From assembly GCA_016297675.1 (NCBI GenBank), contig JAEDGE010000030.1, forward strand, positions 1-16,922: 16,922 bases of DNA, given 5' to 3'. The notes under the pieces were generated by a model, which saw only the letters and a program-made list of their open reading frames with translations, was not told where the DNA came from and searched no databases. This stretch comes from Oscillospiraceae bacterium. Its GTDB lineage: Bacteria > Bacillota > Clostridia > Oscillospirales > Ruminococcaceae. The position numbers and the translations under genes are program-made. The stretch's first letter is position 1. Each line of letters begins with the position of its first letter. Below, piece after piece: positions 1-6,712 of this stretch.

Positions 1-84
1 GTCCTCGCAAAGCCGATGGCTTTGCAGCCGCTTTTAGCGGCATTGCAAACAACGGCGTTGTTTGCAATAGAGGACAGTATATCA
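1..84. repeat. Right part of a structured MITE-like repeat (copy 1), cut by the window edge
   Basis: This stretch matches 11910-11993 with two substitutions (position 43 T versus C, and 56 C versus T). It contains three consecutive hairpins: arms 7-14/18-25 (8 bp, loop GAT), 27-32/36-41 (6 bp, loop TTT) and 45-53/57-65 (9 bp, loop GGC). These are followed by GAGGACAGTAT at 70-80, whose partner arm GTCCTC begins at base 1 and is completed to the left, outside the window. The right end reads AGTA followed by TA. It lies upstream of the HPr-like gene. No coding capacity is evident. The repeat identity is seen directly; calling it a transposon-derived MITE is inference. Confidence 0.85.
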
Positions 85-177
85 CAGAAATTCCACATAG
101 TTTAGTGGGTGTGAATAAAAAAAAGGATGCCGTTTCCGTCCCTATTATACTATAATCACGAAAATAAAGCAATCATC
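85..177. other. Intergenic DNA with a possible leftward promoter
   Basis: This AT-rich spacer separates repeat copy 1 from the HPr-like promoter. On the minus strand a TTGCTT (167-172) and a TATAAT (143-148) are 18 bases apart, so a leftward promoter for a gene outside the window is possible. The match is moderate and its target cannot be seen. I see no coding sequence here. Confidence 0.3.
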
Positions 178-206
178 TTGACAAAAAAAAAAAATTGTAG
201 TATACT
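178..206 (+). promoter_or_regulatory. Sigma-A type promoter of the HPr-like gene
   Basis: TTGACA (178-183) and TATACT (201-206) are separated by exactly 17 bases, with an A-rich spacer. The predicted start near 213 gives a 5' leader of about 105 bases before the ATG at 318. The hexamers are seen directly; activity is inferred. Confidence 0.8.
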
Positions 207-317
207 AAGGGCAACAGAACGAAAAGCGGCAATCTCATCGCAATCTGTCGTGCGTTCTGGACAGCAAAAGTCATACAAAAATATATGTTTGGGGTAGGAC
301 CTAAGGAGGCATGCGTT

Positions 318-548
318 ATGTATGAAACAATGATTTCTCTGCAGGCAATCAATGATGTAAAGGATTTCGTAAACACCGTGATGCTGTTCAATTACGACAT
401 CGATTTGGTATCTGGTCGGTACGCAGTGGATGCAAAGTCCATTATGGGTATCTTCAGTCTGGACTTGTCCAAGCCGATTAAGTTGCAGGCACACACCGAA
501 GATCCGGAAGCATTGGTGAAGGCAATCGGCAAATTTATTGTAAAGTAA
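318..548 (+). CDS. HPr-family phosphocarrier-like protein lacking the catalytic histidine
   Basis: A 76-residue protein, close to the usual HPr length of 85-90. The start at 318 is chosen because AAGGAGG (303-309) lies 8 bases upstream; an in-frame ATG at 285 has no such site. The segment SGRYAVDAKSIMGIFSL (residues 32-48) matches the conserved second half of HPr, where Ser41 corresponds to regulatory Ser46 that HPr kinase modifies. The N-terminal region that should carry His15 reads AINDVKDF and has no histidine, so it cannot be a standard PTS phosphate carrier. By analogy with Crh of Bacillus it could act as a Ser-phosphorylated regulator, but that is inference. It is monocistronic, with its own promoter and a strong terminator. 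Confidence 0.85.
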   Translation: MYETMISLQAINDVKDFVNTVMLFNYDIDLVSGRYAVDAKSIMGIFSLDLSKPIKLQAHTEDPEALVKAIGKFIVK

Positions 549-586
549 GTTGTCATTCAAAGATTGAGTAGAATAGTAAGAGGGAG

Positions 587-615
587 AGAGCGGCAATCGG
601 ATTGCCGCTCTTTTT
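587..615 (+). terminator. Rho-independent terminator after the HPr-like gene
   Basis: An 11-bp perfect stem (587-597 with 601-611) with loop CGG is followed by a run of T (611-615). It separates the HPr-like gene from the DacF-like gene. Confidence 0.9.
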
Positions 616-712
616 CTGTCTGGTCGATGTCTGTTTCCAATCATTTTTGCATACAATACAATGGCTGATATGCCGTTTGAAAAAACAGCTCATGGGAATC
701 GAGGTGTACCCT

Positions 713-1846
713 ATGCGAAAATTGGTTGCAGGCATTTTGACATTCTGTATCATTGGGTTTTGTTTTCTGCCCATGCAGGCAGCCGCCGAAGAATCTCCGG
801 TTTCGGAATCGGCTTATGTGCTGATGGAGCAGGAGAGCGGTACGGTTCTGGCAGAGCAGCAGGCAGATGTGCCCATGCCGATGGGAATGCTTGCCAAGCT
901 GATGACCGTCCTGTTGGCAGCAGAACAGCTGGAGTCTGGCAATTGGACGATGGATACTGTCTTGACGGCTTCTGACAATGTAAACAACTGCAAAGGGGCA
1001 ACGGTCTGGCTGGTATCCGGCGAGACAATGTCTGTTTCTGATTTGCTGAAAGCGGTCATTATCGGCAATGCGAATGATGCAGCAACCGTGCTGGCGGAAA
1101 GCGTTTGTGGCAGTCAGGATGCCTTTGTGATGGAGATGAATGCACGTGCCTTTGATTTGGGGATGCGACAGACGGTTTTTACCAGTCCGCAAGGATATGA
1201 TGACCCGAAACAGCTGACAACTGCACGGGATATGGCATTGCTTTGCCGCAGACTGGCGGATTATGATTGTTTGACCCCGTATTTTCAGACATGGCGGGAT
1301 TTTTTGCGGGGTGAGGCAACGGAATTGGTAAACGAAAATACACTGTCCCGTACCTATGAGGGACATATTGGATTTAAAGCCAGTCATACAGAGCAGTCTG
1401 GTTGGTGTCTGGCAGAGGGAGCAACCCGTAACGGCATGACCTGCATTGTTGTGATTCTGAATGGAGAGGAAGACCAGCGGTTTGCAGATGGCAAACAGCT
1501 GCTGAAAACGGGTTTCTCGCAGTATCGTGTGATGCAGCCGGCATTTTCTGATGAATTTCTGAAACCCATTCCGGTGCGAGGCGGCGTGTCTGCCTCTGTC
1601 TGCTTTACGGCAGATTCTTTGCACAGTGTAGTTGTGCCGAAGTCCCAACCGGATTTGACAGCCGTTTTGCAGCTGCCCGATTATGTGGAAGCCCCCGTAC
1701 AAAAAGGAAGGAAAATCGGAAGCGTAGCGTTCTATAACGGCGATACCTTGCTGTATGAAACGGCACTTGTGACCGCAGAACCCGTGGAAGCAATGACATT
1801 TTCCCGTGCATTTGCAAAAATTGCAGTGAAAATGCTTAAATTTTAG
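713..1846 (+). CDS. DacF/PBP5-like exported protein with degenerate active site (probable pseudoenzyme)
   Basis: A 377-residue protein of the D-alanyl-D-alanine carboxypeptidase (peptidase S11) family, which trims peptidoglycan stem peptides. The start at 713 has GAGGTG 6 bases upstream and opens a clear signal peptide (Lys3, hydrophobic core 4-20, cleavage probably after AAA at 23-25); upstream ATGs add residues that spoil it. Family landmarks are kept: KLMT (62-65), NDAA (121-124), SPQGYDDP (158-165), SGWCLAEGATRNG (229-241) and an amphipathic C-terminal tail that may anchor it in the membrane. The catalytic motifs are not kept: SxxK reads MLAK (59-62), SxN reads NAN (119-121) and KTG reads KAS (222-224). 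The nucleophilic serine is therefore missing. The reading frame is intact, so this is not simple decay. A binding or regulatory role in the wall is inferred. A weak -10 (TACAAT, 652-657) lacks a clear -35. Confidence 0.88.
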   Translation: MRKLVAGILTFCIIGFCFLPMQAAAEESPVSESAYVLMEQESGTVLAEQQADVPMPMGMLAKLMTVLLAAEQLESGNWTMDTVLTASDNVNNCKGATVWLVSGETMSVSDLLKAVIIGNANDAATVLAESVCGSQDAFVMEMNARAFDLGMRQTVFTSPQGYDDPKQLTTARDMALLCRRLADYDCLTPYFQTWRDFLRGEATELVNENTLSRTYEGHIGFKASHTEQSGWCLAEGATRNGMTCIVVILNGEEDQRFADGKQLLKTGFSQYRVMQPAFSDEFLKPIPVRGGVSASVCFTADSLHSVVVPKSQPDLTAVLQLPDYVEAPVQKGRKIGSVAFYNGDTLLYETALVTAEPVEAMTFSRAFAKIAVKMLKF

Positions 1847-1887
1847 TGTTTAATTTTGTTGAAAAAGCACAAGAATCCGGATTCCCC

Positions 1888-1916
1888 TTGCAATTCGTTT
1901 GAAAATATAGTATGAT
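1888..1916 (+). promoter_or_regulatory. Promoter of pgi
   Basis: TTGCAA (1888-1893) and TATGAT (1911-1916) have a 17-base spacer. The 12-bp palindrome GAATCCGGATTC (1873-1884) lies just upstream of the -35. The predicted leader is about 75 bases. The DacF-like gene ends at 1846 without an obvious terminator, so some read-through is possible. Confidence 0.65.
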
Positions 1917-1998
1917 GTATATGGTAAATTGGTAGGGGAGTGCCCTGCGTCCTGTATGGCATGAACCACCCTTTTATGAAAATGGAGGGAACGTAGTT

Positions 1999-3333
1999 AT
2001 GGCTTTAAAGTTGAATACCAAATATCTGGCACCTTTTGTCGGAGAAGAGGAACTCAAGGGCATTGCACCAGCAGTAGAGGCTTGTGCAAAGGTTCTGCAT
2101 GATAAAACCGGTCTGGGCAGTGATTTTCTGGGCTGGCTGACCTTGCCGACAGATTACGACAAAGAAGAATTTGCAAGAATTCAGGCTGCTGCAAAGAAAA
2201 TTCAGAGCAATTCTGATATTTTGATTGTCATCGGCATCGGCGGTTCTTATCTGGGAGCACGGGCAGCAATCGAATTTTTGCAGTCCAGCTTCTATAACAA
2301 CAAGAAGAAGGATACGCCCGATATCTATTATGTGGGCAACAACATCAATCCGTCTTATTTGCAGGATGTACTTGCAATCTGTGAGGGCAAGGACATTTCC
2401 GTGAACGTCATTTCCAAGTCCGGCACTACCACCGAACCGGCTCTGGCATTCCGTGTGTTCAAGAAGCTCGTAGAGGAAAAGTACGGCAAGGAAGGGGCAA
2501 AGGAACGGATTTTTGCCACCACCGATAAGGCAAAGGGTACCTTAAAGAATTTGTCGGATGCAGAAGGCTATGAAACCTTTGTGGTACCGGATGATGTCGG
2601 CGGACGGTATTCCGTTCTGACCGCGGTTGGTCTGCTGCCGATTGCCGTTGCAGGCTGCGATATTCAGGCATTGATGGATGGTGCTGCACAGGCACAGCAG
2701 GATTATATGGCAGACTTTGAAAACAATGACTGCTACAAGTATGCTGCACTGCGGAACATTCTCTATCGGAAGGGCAAGTCTGTGGAAATGCTGGTTTCCT
2801 ATGACCCGAACTTTGTCATGATGTCAGAATGGTATAAGCAGTTGTTCGGCGAGAGCGAGGGCAAGGACAACAAGGGCATTTATCCGGCTGCAGGTGTCTT
2901 CTCCACCGATCTGCACTCAATGGGACAGTATATTCAGGAAGGTGCAAGAATTCTCTTTGAGACGGTTGTGGATATCAAGAAGCCGAAGCAGGATTTCTTC
3001 TTGGAACCGGATGCAGAAAATCTGGATGGTCTGAACTTCCTGACCAATCAGAATATGTCCGTTGTCAACCACAAGGCACTGGAAGGTGTCATTCTGGCAC
3101 ACACCGAAGGCGGCGTACCGAATATGATTCTGGAATTGGACGACACCACCGAAAAGAGCCTTGGCTATTTGATTTATTTCTTTGAAAAGGCTTGTGCGAT
3201 TTCTGGCTATCTGCTGGGCGTCAATCCGTTCAACCAGCCGGGTGTAGAAAGCTATAAGAAAAATATGTTCGCATTGCTGGGCAAGCCGGGATATGAAGAC
3301 CGCAAGGCAGAGCTGGAAGCAAAGCTGAACTAA
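1999..3333 (+). CDS. pgi: Glucose-6-phosphate isomerase
   Basis: A 444-residue cytoplasmic enzyme interconverting glucose-6-phosphate and fructose-6-phosphate, linking glycolysis, gluconeogenesis and sugar-nucleotide supply. The length fits the short Bacillus/Clostridia form (about 450). Visible motifs: IGIGGSYLGARAA (78-90), the sugar-phosphate loop SKSGTTTEP (139-147), GGRYSVLTAVGLLP (201-214), the catalytic-Glu region QLFGESEGKD (281-290), DLHSMGQY with His306, and the C-terminal signature GVESYKKNMF with the conserved lysine (420 or 421). GGAGGG lies 9 bases before the ATG. It has its own promoter; a 41-base gap leads to the next gene. No anomalies. Confidence 0.97.
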   Translation: MALKLNTKYLAPFVGEEELKGIAPAVEACAKVLHDKTGLGSDFLGWLTLPTDYDKEEFARIQAAAKKIQSNSDILIVIGIGGSYLGARAAIEFLQSSFYNNKKKDTPDIYYVGNNINPSYLQDVLAICEGKDISVNVISKSGTTTEPALAFRVFKKLVEEKYGKEGAKERIFATTDKAKGTLKNLSDAEGYETFVVPDDVGGRYSVLTAVGLLPIAVAGCDIQALMDGAAQAQQDYMADFENNDCYKYAALRNILYRKGKSVEMLVSYDPNFVMMSEWYKQLFGESEGKDNKGIYPAAGVFSTDLHSMGQYIQEGARILFETVVDIKKPKQDFFLEPDAENLDGLNFLTNQNMSVVNHKALEGVILAHTEGGVPNMILELDDTTEKSLGYLIYFFEKACAISGYLLGVNPFNQPGVESYKKNMFALLGKPGYEDRKAELEAKLN

Positions 3334-3345
3334 AAAAGAGAAACA

Positions 3346-3359
3346 ATGTCTTCAGACAT
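3346..3359 (+). other. Small stem-loop between pgi and the P-loop gene
   Basis: ATGTCT (3346-3351) pairs with AGACAT (3354-3359) around a 2-base loop, directly ahead of the AAGGAG at 3362-3367. It has no T-tract, so it is not a standard terminator. It could be an RNA-processing or translation-tuning structure, or chance. Confidence 0.3.
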
Positions 3360-3373
3360 GAAAGGAGCTTATT

Positions 3374-3781
3374 ATGATACAGTTGATTACAGGTAAAAAG
3401 GGCAGCGGCAAGACCAAGGTTCTGATTGATCAGATCAACAGTGCCGTAAAGGATACCAATGGCTGTCTGGTTTGCGTGGAAAAGGGAGAAACCCTCCGCC
3501 GTTCCATCAGCTATAAGGTAAGATGGTGTGATGTAGAGCAGTTTGCAATTGACAGCTTTGCTGCATTCTATGGTTTTGTAGCTGGTATGCTCGCAGGAAA
3601 CTACGACATCAAGGAAATCTTTGTAGACGGTATTTTCCGCATTGCAGGTGCAGATTTCGATGAATTCGGTCTGATGCTGAACAAGCTGGACAAGCTGACC
3701 GGCGAAGATGTAAAGGTGGTATTTACCGTTTCCGCAGACAACGAAGAACTGCCGGCAAGCGTGACTCGTTTTCTGGACTAA
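3374..3781 (+). CDS. Small P-loop (Walker A) protein of unknown function
   Basis: A 135-residue protein preceded by AAGGAG at 6 bases. Near its N-terminus it carries a canonical Walker A motif, GKKGSGKT (residues 7-14), after a short beta strand (MIQLIT). A plausible Walker B is IKEIFVDGI near residues 78-86, with Asp as the likely Mg ligand. The C-terminal part (KVVFTVSADNEELPASVTRFLD) resembles the last strand and helix of a minimal P-loop core. There is no helicase, ABC signature or GTPase NKxD motif, and no membrane segment. It probably binds ATP or GTP, possibly as a stripped-down P-loop NTPase. It may be cotranscribed with pgi, as no terminator separates them, but a metabolic link is not shown. 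I do not recognise a named family. Confidence 0.75.
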   Translation: MIQLITGKKGSGKTKVLIDQINSAVKDTNGCLVCVEKGETLRRSISYKVRWCDVEQFAIDSFAAFYGFVAGMLAGNYDIKEIFVDGIFRIAGADFDEFGLMLNKLDKLTGEDVKVVFTVSADNEELPASVTRFLD

Positions 3782-3812
3782 GTGCTTTTTTACAGGTTTT
3801 TGAAAAAAAAGC

Positions 3813-3842
3813 TTGACAACCAGGACGGAAGTAGTATATAAT
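3813..3842 (+). promoter_or_regulatory. Promoter of the yceD/DUF177-rpmF operon
   Basis: TTGACA (3813-3818) and TATAAT (3837-3842) are 18 bases apart; an alternative TATATA at 3835-3840 gives 16. The predicted start near 3849 gives a leader of only about 23 bases, which rules out the in-frame ATG at 3845 as the start of the next gene. Confidence 0.8.
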
Positions 3843-3871
3843 AATTGTTGCAGTGTGTGAAAGGAAAGACT

Positions 3872-4327
3872 ATGAAATTACAGCTTCGGGAAATCTTTCA
3901 GGTAACCGGAATGCATTTGCCGGTGTCTTATCAAATTCCAGTTTCAGAACTGGAAGACGTACACGGATATACATTTGCAGAGCCGATTGCTGTAGAAGGG
4001 GAACTGGTAAACCGTGCTGGGATTGTGACGCTGTCTTATACGGTGTCTTGTTGTTTGGATGCGGTCTGTGACCGTTGCCTGAAACCATTTACGCCTTCTT
4101 TTTCGTATTCGTTTTCTCACACCGTTGTGCCGTCATTGCACAGCGAGAACCCGGCATACGATGCCTACCTTGTCGCTGAACATGACATGATTGATTTGAA
4201 TGAGACAGCAATCTCAGACTTACTGCTGATGCTGCCGACAAAGCTGCTTTGCCGGGAGGACTGCAAAGGTTTGTGCTATATTTGCGGGTGTGATTGGAAT
4301 ACATCCACTTGCGACTGTCTGAAGTAA
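3872..4327 (+). CDS. yceD: YceD/DUF177-family protein, large-subunit rRNA accumulation factor
   Basis: A 151-residue cytoplasmic protein of the DUF177 (YceD) family. Members are usually encoded just before rpmF and, in the studied bacteria and plants, are needed for normal 23S rRNA accumulation. The start at 3872 has AAAGGA at 6 bases. Seen here: a central CDRCLKPF (C66, C69) and a cysteine-rich C-terminus with CREDCKGLCYICGCDW followed by CDC (C127, C131, C135, C138, C140, C147, C149), the typical metal-binding-like knuckles of the Firmicute form. Only 15 bases separate its stop from rpmF, so the two form an operon. The molecular mechanism is not evident from the sequence. Confidence 0.9.
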   Translation: MKLQLREIFQVTGMHLPVSYQIPVSELEDVHGYTFAEPIAVEGELVNRAGIVTLSYTVSCCLDAVCDRCLKPFTPSFSYSFSHTVVPSLHSENPAYDAYLVAEHDMIDLNETAISDLLLMLPTKLLCREDCKGLCYICGCDWNTSTCDCLK

Positions 4328-4342
4328 AAAGGAGGTGCCAAC

Positions 4343-4528
4343 ATGGCTGTACCGAAGAGAAAGGTTTCCAAGGCAAGACGGGATAAGAGACGTTCTGCTG
4401 TATGGAAGCTGGATGCACCGGCAATGACTGTATGTGATCATTGCGGCGCATACAAAGCACCGCATAAGGTCTGCAAGGCTTGCGGATATTATAAGGGTGT
4501 TGCTGTATTGAAGATGGACGCTGAATAA
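4343..4528 (+). CDS. rpmF: 50S ribosomal protein L32 (bL32), zinc-ribbon type
   Basis: A 61-residue basic protein beginning MAVPKRKVSKARRDKRR, the hallmark of bL32 of the large ribosomal subunit. Four cysteines in two pairs, CDHC (31-34) and CKAC (44-47), show it is the zinc-binding (C+) form rather than the zinc-independent paralogue made under zinc starvation. AAGGAGGTG (4329-4337) sits 5 bases from the ATG, a very strong site suited to a ribosomal protein. It is cotranscribed with the preceding yceD/DUF177 gene and ended by a strong terminator. Confidence 0.98.
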   Translation: MAVPKRKVSKARRDKRRSAVWKLDAPAMTVCDHCGAYKAPHKVCKACGYYKGVAVLKMDAE

Positions 4529-4544
4529 GCAACCTACGTTGAGG

Positions 4545-4578
4545 GGGAGAGGCGGAATGGTTCGCCTCTCCCTTTTTT
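4545..4578 (+). terminator. Rho-independent terminator after rpmF
   Basis: A 10-bp GC-rich perfect stem (4545-4554 with 4563-4572) with an 8-base loop is followed by six T (4573-4578). Confidence 0.92.
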
Positions 4579-4650
4579 CCATCCTGTATTTTTTGTCTGA
4601 TTGGGGAACAATTTCAGAGAACACCGAAGGATAGAAAGGAGTGGATGCCA

Positions 4651-5982
4651 ATGGCATTGCCGATTGTAGCGGTCGTAGGCAGACCAAATGTCGGAAAGTC
4701 TACCTTGTTTAATAAGCTGATTGGGAAGCGGCTTTCCATTGTAGAAAATACCCCCGGCGTGACGCGTGACCGAATTTATGCAAAATGTGAGTGGCGGGAC
4801 CGTGCCTTTATGCTGGTGGATACCGGTGGCATTGAGCCAACCACCGAAGATGTGATTTTAAAGCAGATGCGGCAGCAGGCACAGCTTGCCATTGAACAGG
4901 CAGATGTGATTATACTGGTTACCGATGTTCGTTGCGGCGTGACAGCGGATGACAGTGCAGTTGCCAGTATGCTGCAAAAGAGTGGGAAACCGATTATTTT
5001 AGCCGTGAATAAGTGCGATAAAATCGGAGAACCGCCGATGGAATTGTACGAATTTTATAATCTGGGACTGGGTGACCCGTTTCCGGTTTCCGCAGAACAT
5101 GGACACGGCAGCGGTGATATGCTGGACGCCGTTTATGATGCCCTGCCGGATGAAGCGGCATTAGAGGAACAGGATGATGCCATCCGTGTGGCAATTATCG
5201 GAAAACCGAATGTGGGCAAGTCTTCTCTTGTGAACCGCATTGCCGGAGAAGAGCGTGTGATTGTCTCCAATGTTGCCGGTACGACACGAGATGCTACGGA
5301 TACAACGGTCGAAAATGAAGAGGGAAAGTTTATTCTGATTGATACCGCCGGTATCCGAAAGAAGTCCAAGGTAACGGAGAAAATTGAGCAGTACAGTGTG
5401 CTGCGTGCGTATATGGCAGTGGATCGGGCAGATGTTTGCCTGATTGTGATTGATGCGGTAGAAGGCTTTACAGAACAGGATTCCAAGGTGGCAGGCTACG
5501 CTCACGAACAGGGCAAGGCATCCATTGTCATCGTAAACAAATGGGATTTGGTCGAAAAAGATGATAAGACCATGCAGAATTATGAGGAAGAACTGCGGGG
5601 ACACTTCAGCTTTATGTCTTATGTGCCGTTCCTGTTTCTGTCTGCGAAGACAGGGCAGCGAGTTTCCAAGCTGTTTGGCATGGTGAAGGATGTATATTCC
5701 CAGAACTCCATGCGTGTGACAACGGGTACGTTGAATGACATTCTGGCATATGCAACGACCAGAGTACAGCCGCCATCGGATAAGGGGCGTCGTCTGAAGA
5801 TTTACTATATGACGCAGCCCTCTACCAATCCCCCTACATTCGTGGTATTCGTGAATCGTGCAGACCTGTTCCACTTCTCCTATCAACGGTATCTGGAAAA
5901 TCAGATTCGGGCAGCCTTTGGACTGACCGGTACGCCGGTACGGTTTATTGTGCGGGAACGCAATCGGGATGACCAATCCTAA
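4651..5982 (+). CDS. der: Ribosome-associated GTPase Der (EngA)
   Basis: A 443-residue essential GTPase with two tandem G domains and a C-terminal KH-like domain, acting in assembly of the 50S subunit. G domain 1 shows GRPNVGKS (10-17), DTGG (57-60) and NKCD (120-123). G domain 2 shows GKPNVGKS (184-191), DTAG (231-234) and NKWD (296-299). The KH-like region covers roughly 350-443. Two ATGs compete: 4645 is only 3 bases from AAGGAG, while 4651 is 9 bases away and gives the family-typical MALPIVAVVGRPNVGKS, so 4651 is preferred. It leads a compact der-plsY-gpsA cluster, a common order in Firmicutes. No promoter stands out between the rpmF terminator and the gene. Confidence 0.97.
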   Translation: MALPIVAVVGRPNVGKSTLFNKLIGKRLSIVENTPGVTRDRIYAKCEWRDRAFMLVDTGGIEPTTEDVILKQMRQQAQLAIEQADVIILVTDVRCGVTADDSAVASMLQKSGKPIILAVNKCDKIGEPPMELYEFYNLGLGDPFPVSAEHGHGSGDMLDAVYDALPDEAALEEQDDAIRVAIIGKPNVGKSSLVNRIAGEERVIVSNVAGTTRDATDTTVENEEGKFILIDTAGIRKKSKVTEKIEQYSVLRAYMAVDRADVCLIVIDAVEGFTEQDSKVAGYAHEQGKASIVIVNKWDLVEKDDKTMQNYEEELRGHFSFMSYVPFLFLSAKTGQRVSKLFGMVKDVYSQNSMRVTTGTLNDILAYATTRVQPPSDKGRRLKIYYMTQPSTNPPTFVVFVNRADLFHFSYQRYLENQIRAAFGLTGTPVRFIVRERNRDDQS

Positions 5983-5993
5983 ACACAGGAAGG

Positions 5994-6695
5994 ATGGACA
6001 GCGTGATGCTTATTGTTGCAATTCTCTTGACAGCTCTCCTCTCTTATCTGCTGGGCAGCTGCAATTCTGCAATTATTGTAGGAAAATTGATTCAAAAGAA
6101 AGACATTCGGGACTATGGCAGTCACAACGCTGGTTTGACCAATACGCTTCGCTGTTTTGGGAAAGGCTGTGCAGCCTTGACTCTGATCGGGGACTTGGGA
6201 AAGGGCATTGTTGCGGTACTGCTGAGTAAGGGACTCTTTCATCTGTTGCAAGTGGGATTTACGCCAGCGATGGATTTGCAGCTTGTGGGGTATATCGCCG
6301 GCATTTTTGCCATTTTAGGACACGTCTTTCCCCTCTATTATGGCTTCAAAGGCGGAAAGGGCGTACTGGTGGGTGTGTCGGTTTTTTTGGTCATTGACTG
6401 GCGTGTGTTCTGTATCTTAATCGGCATTTTTATCATCGTGTTAATTTTGACGAAGTATGTTTCGCTTGGTTCTATCATTGCTTCAGCCTGCTGTCCAGTT
6501 GTGACATTTCTGATGCAGCATTTTCGGGCAGAACCGTTGCCGCTCTGGTACCAGCTGGTGAATACTGGTATGGCTGCTTTGATGGCAGGCTGGGTGATTT
6601 TCATGCACCGTTCCAATATTGAGCGGCTGCGGAGCGGAACAGAAAATCGTTTTTCATTTCATCGTTCTTCAGAACAAAAACAGAAAAAAGCATAA
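5994..6695 (+). CDS. plsY: Acyl-phosphate:glycerol-3-phosphate acyltransferase
   Basis: An integral membrane enzyme that moves an acyl group from acyl phosphate to sn-glycerol-3-phosphate, giving lysophosphatidic acid, the first committed phospholipid step. The three PlsY motifs are visible: GSCNSAIIVGK with DIRDYGSHNAGLTN near the N-terminus, GFKGGKGV in the middle, and HRSNIERLRSGTENRF near the C-terminus. Several hydrophobic segments fit its multi-pass topology. The basic tail (about 15 residues rich in Q and K) is dispensable-looking. The start is uncertain: ATG 5994 is close to AGGA (5987-5990), and GTG 6003 or ATG 6006 are spaced better from a second AGGA (5991-5994). Its stop TAA overlaps an ATG at 6695. 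Its substrate is made by the next gene, gpsA. Confidence 0.95.
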   Translation: MDSVMLIVAILLTALLSYLLGSCNSAIIVGKLIQKKDIRDYGSHNAGLTNTLRCFGKGCAALTLIGDLGKGIVAVLLSKGLFHLLQVGFTPAMDLQLVGYIAGIFAILGHVFPLYYGFKGGKGVLVGVSVFLVIDWRVFCILIGIFIIVLILTKYVSLGSIIASACCPVVTFLMQHFRAEPLPLWYQLVNTGMAALMAGWVIFMHRSNIERLRSGTENRFSFHRSSEQKQKKA

Positions 6696-6712
6696 TGGAA
6701 GGGAGACAGTCT

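Noticed and set aside
285..317. An upstream ATG at 285 as the start of the HPr-like gene
   Set aside because: AAGGAGG at 303-309 lies inside this extension and is placed correctly for the ATG at 318, which also gives the expected HPr length.
641..1702. A 353-codon open frame antisense to the DacF-like gene
   Set aside because: It is the shadow of a recognisable gene, has a low-complexity H/R/C-rich translation and lacks a ribosome binding site.
3781..3812. A terminator after the P-loop gene, from its T-run and A-run
   Set aside because: The only stem is GCTTTTTT with AAAAAAGC, which is too AT-rich and is followed by the -35 of the next promoter rather than a T-tract.
5161..5976. A 271-codon open frame antisense to der
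   Set aside because: It lies opposite the second G domain and KH-like region of Der and shows no start signal or family motif.
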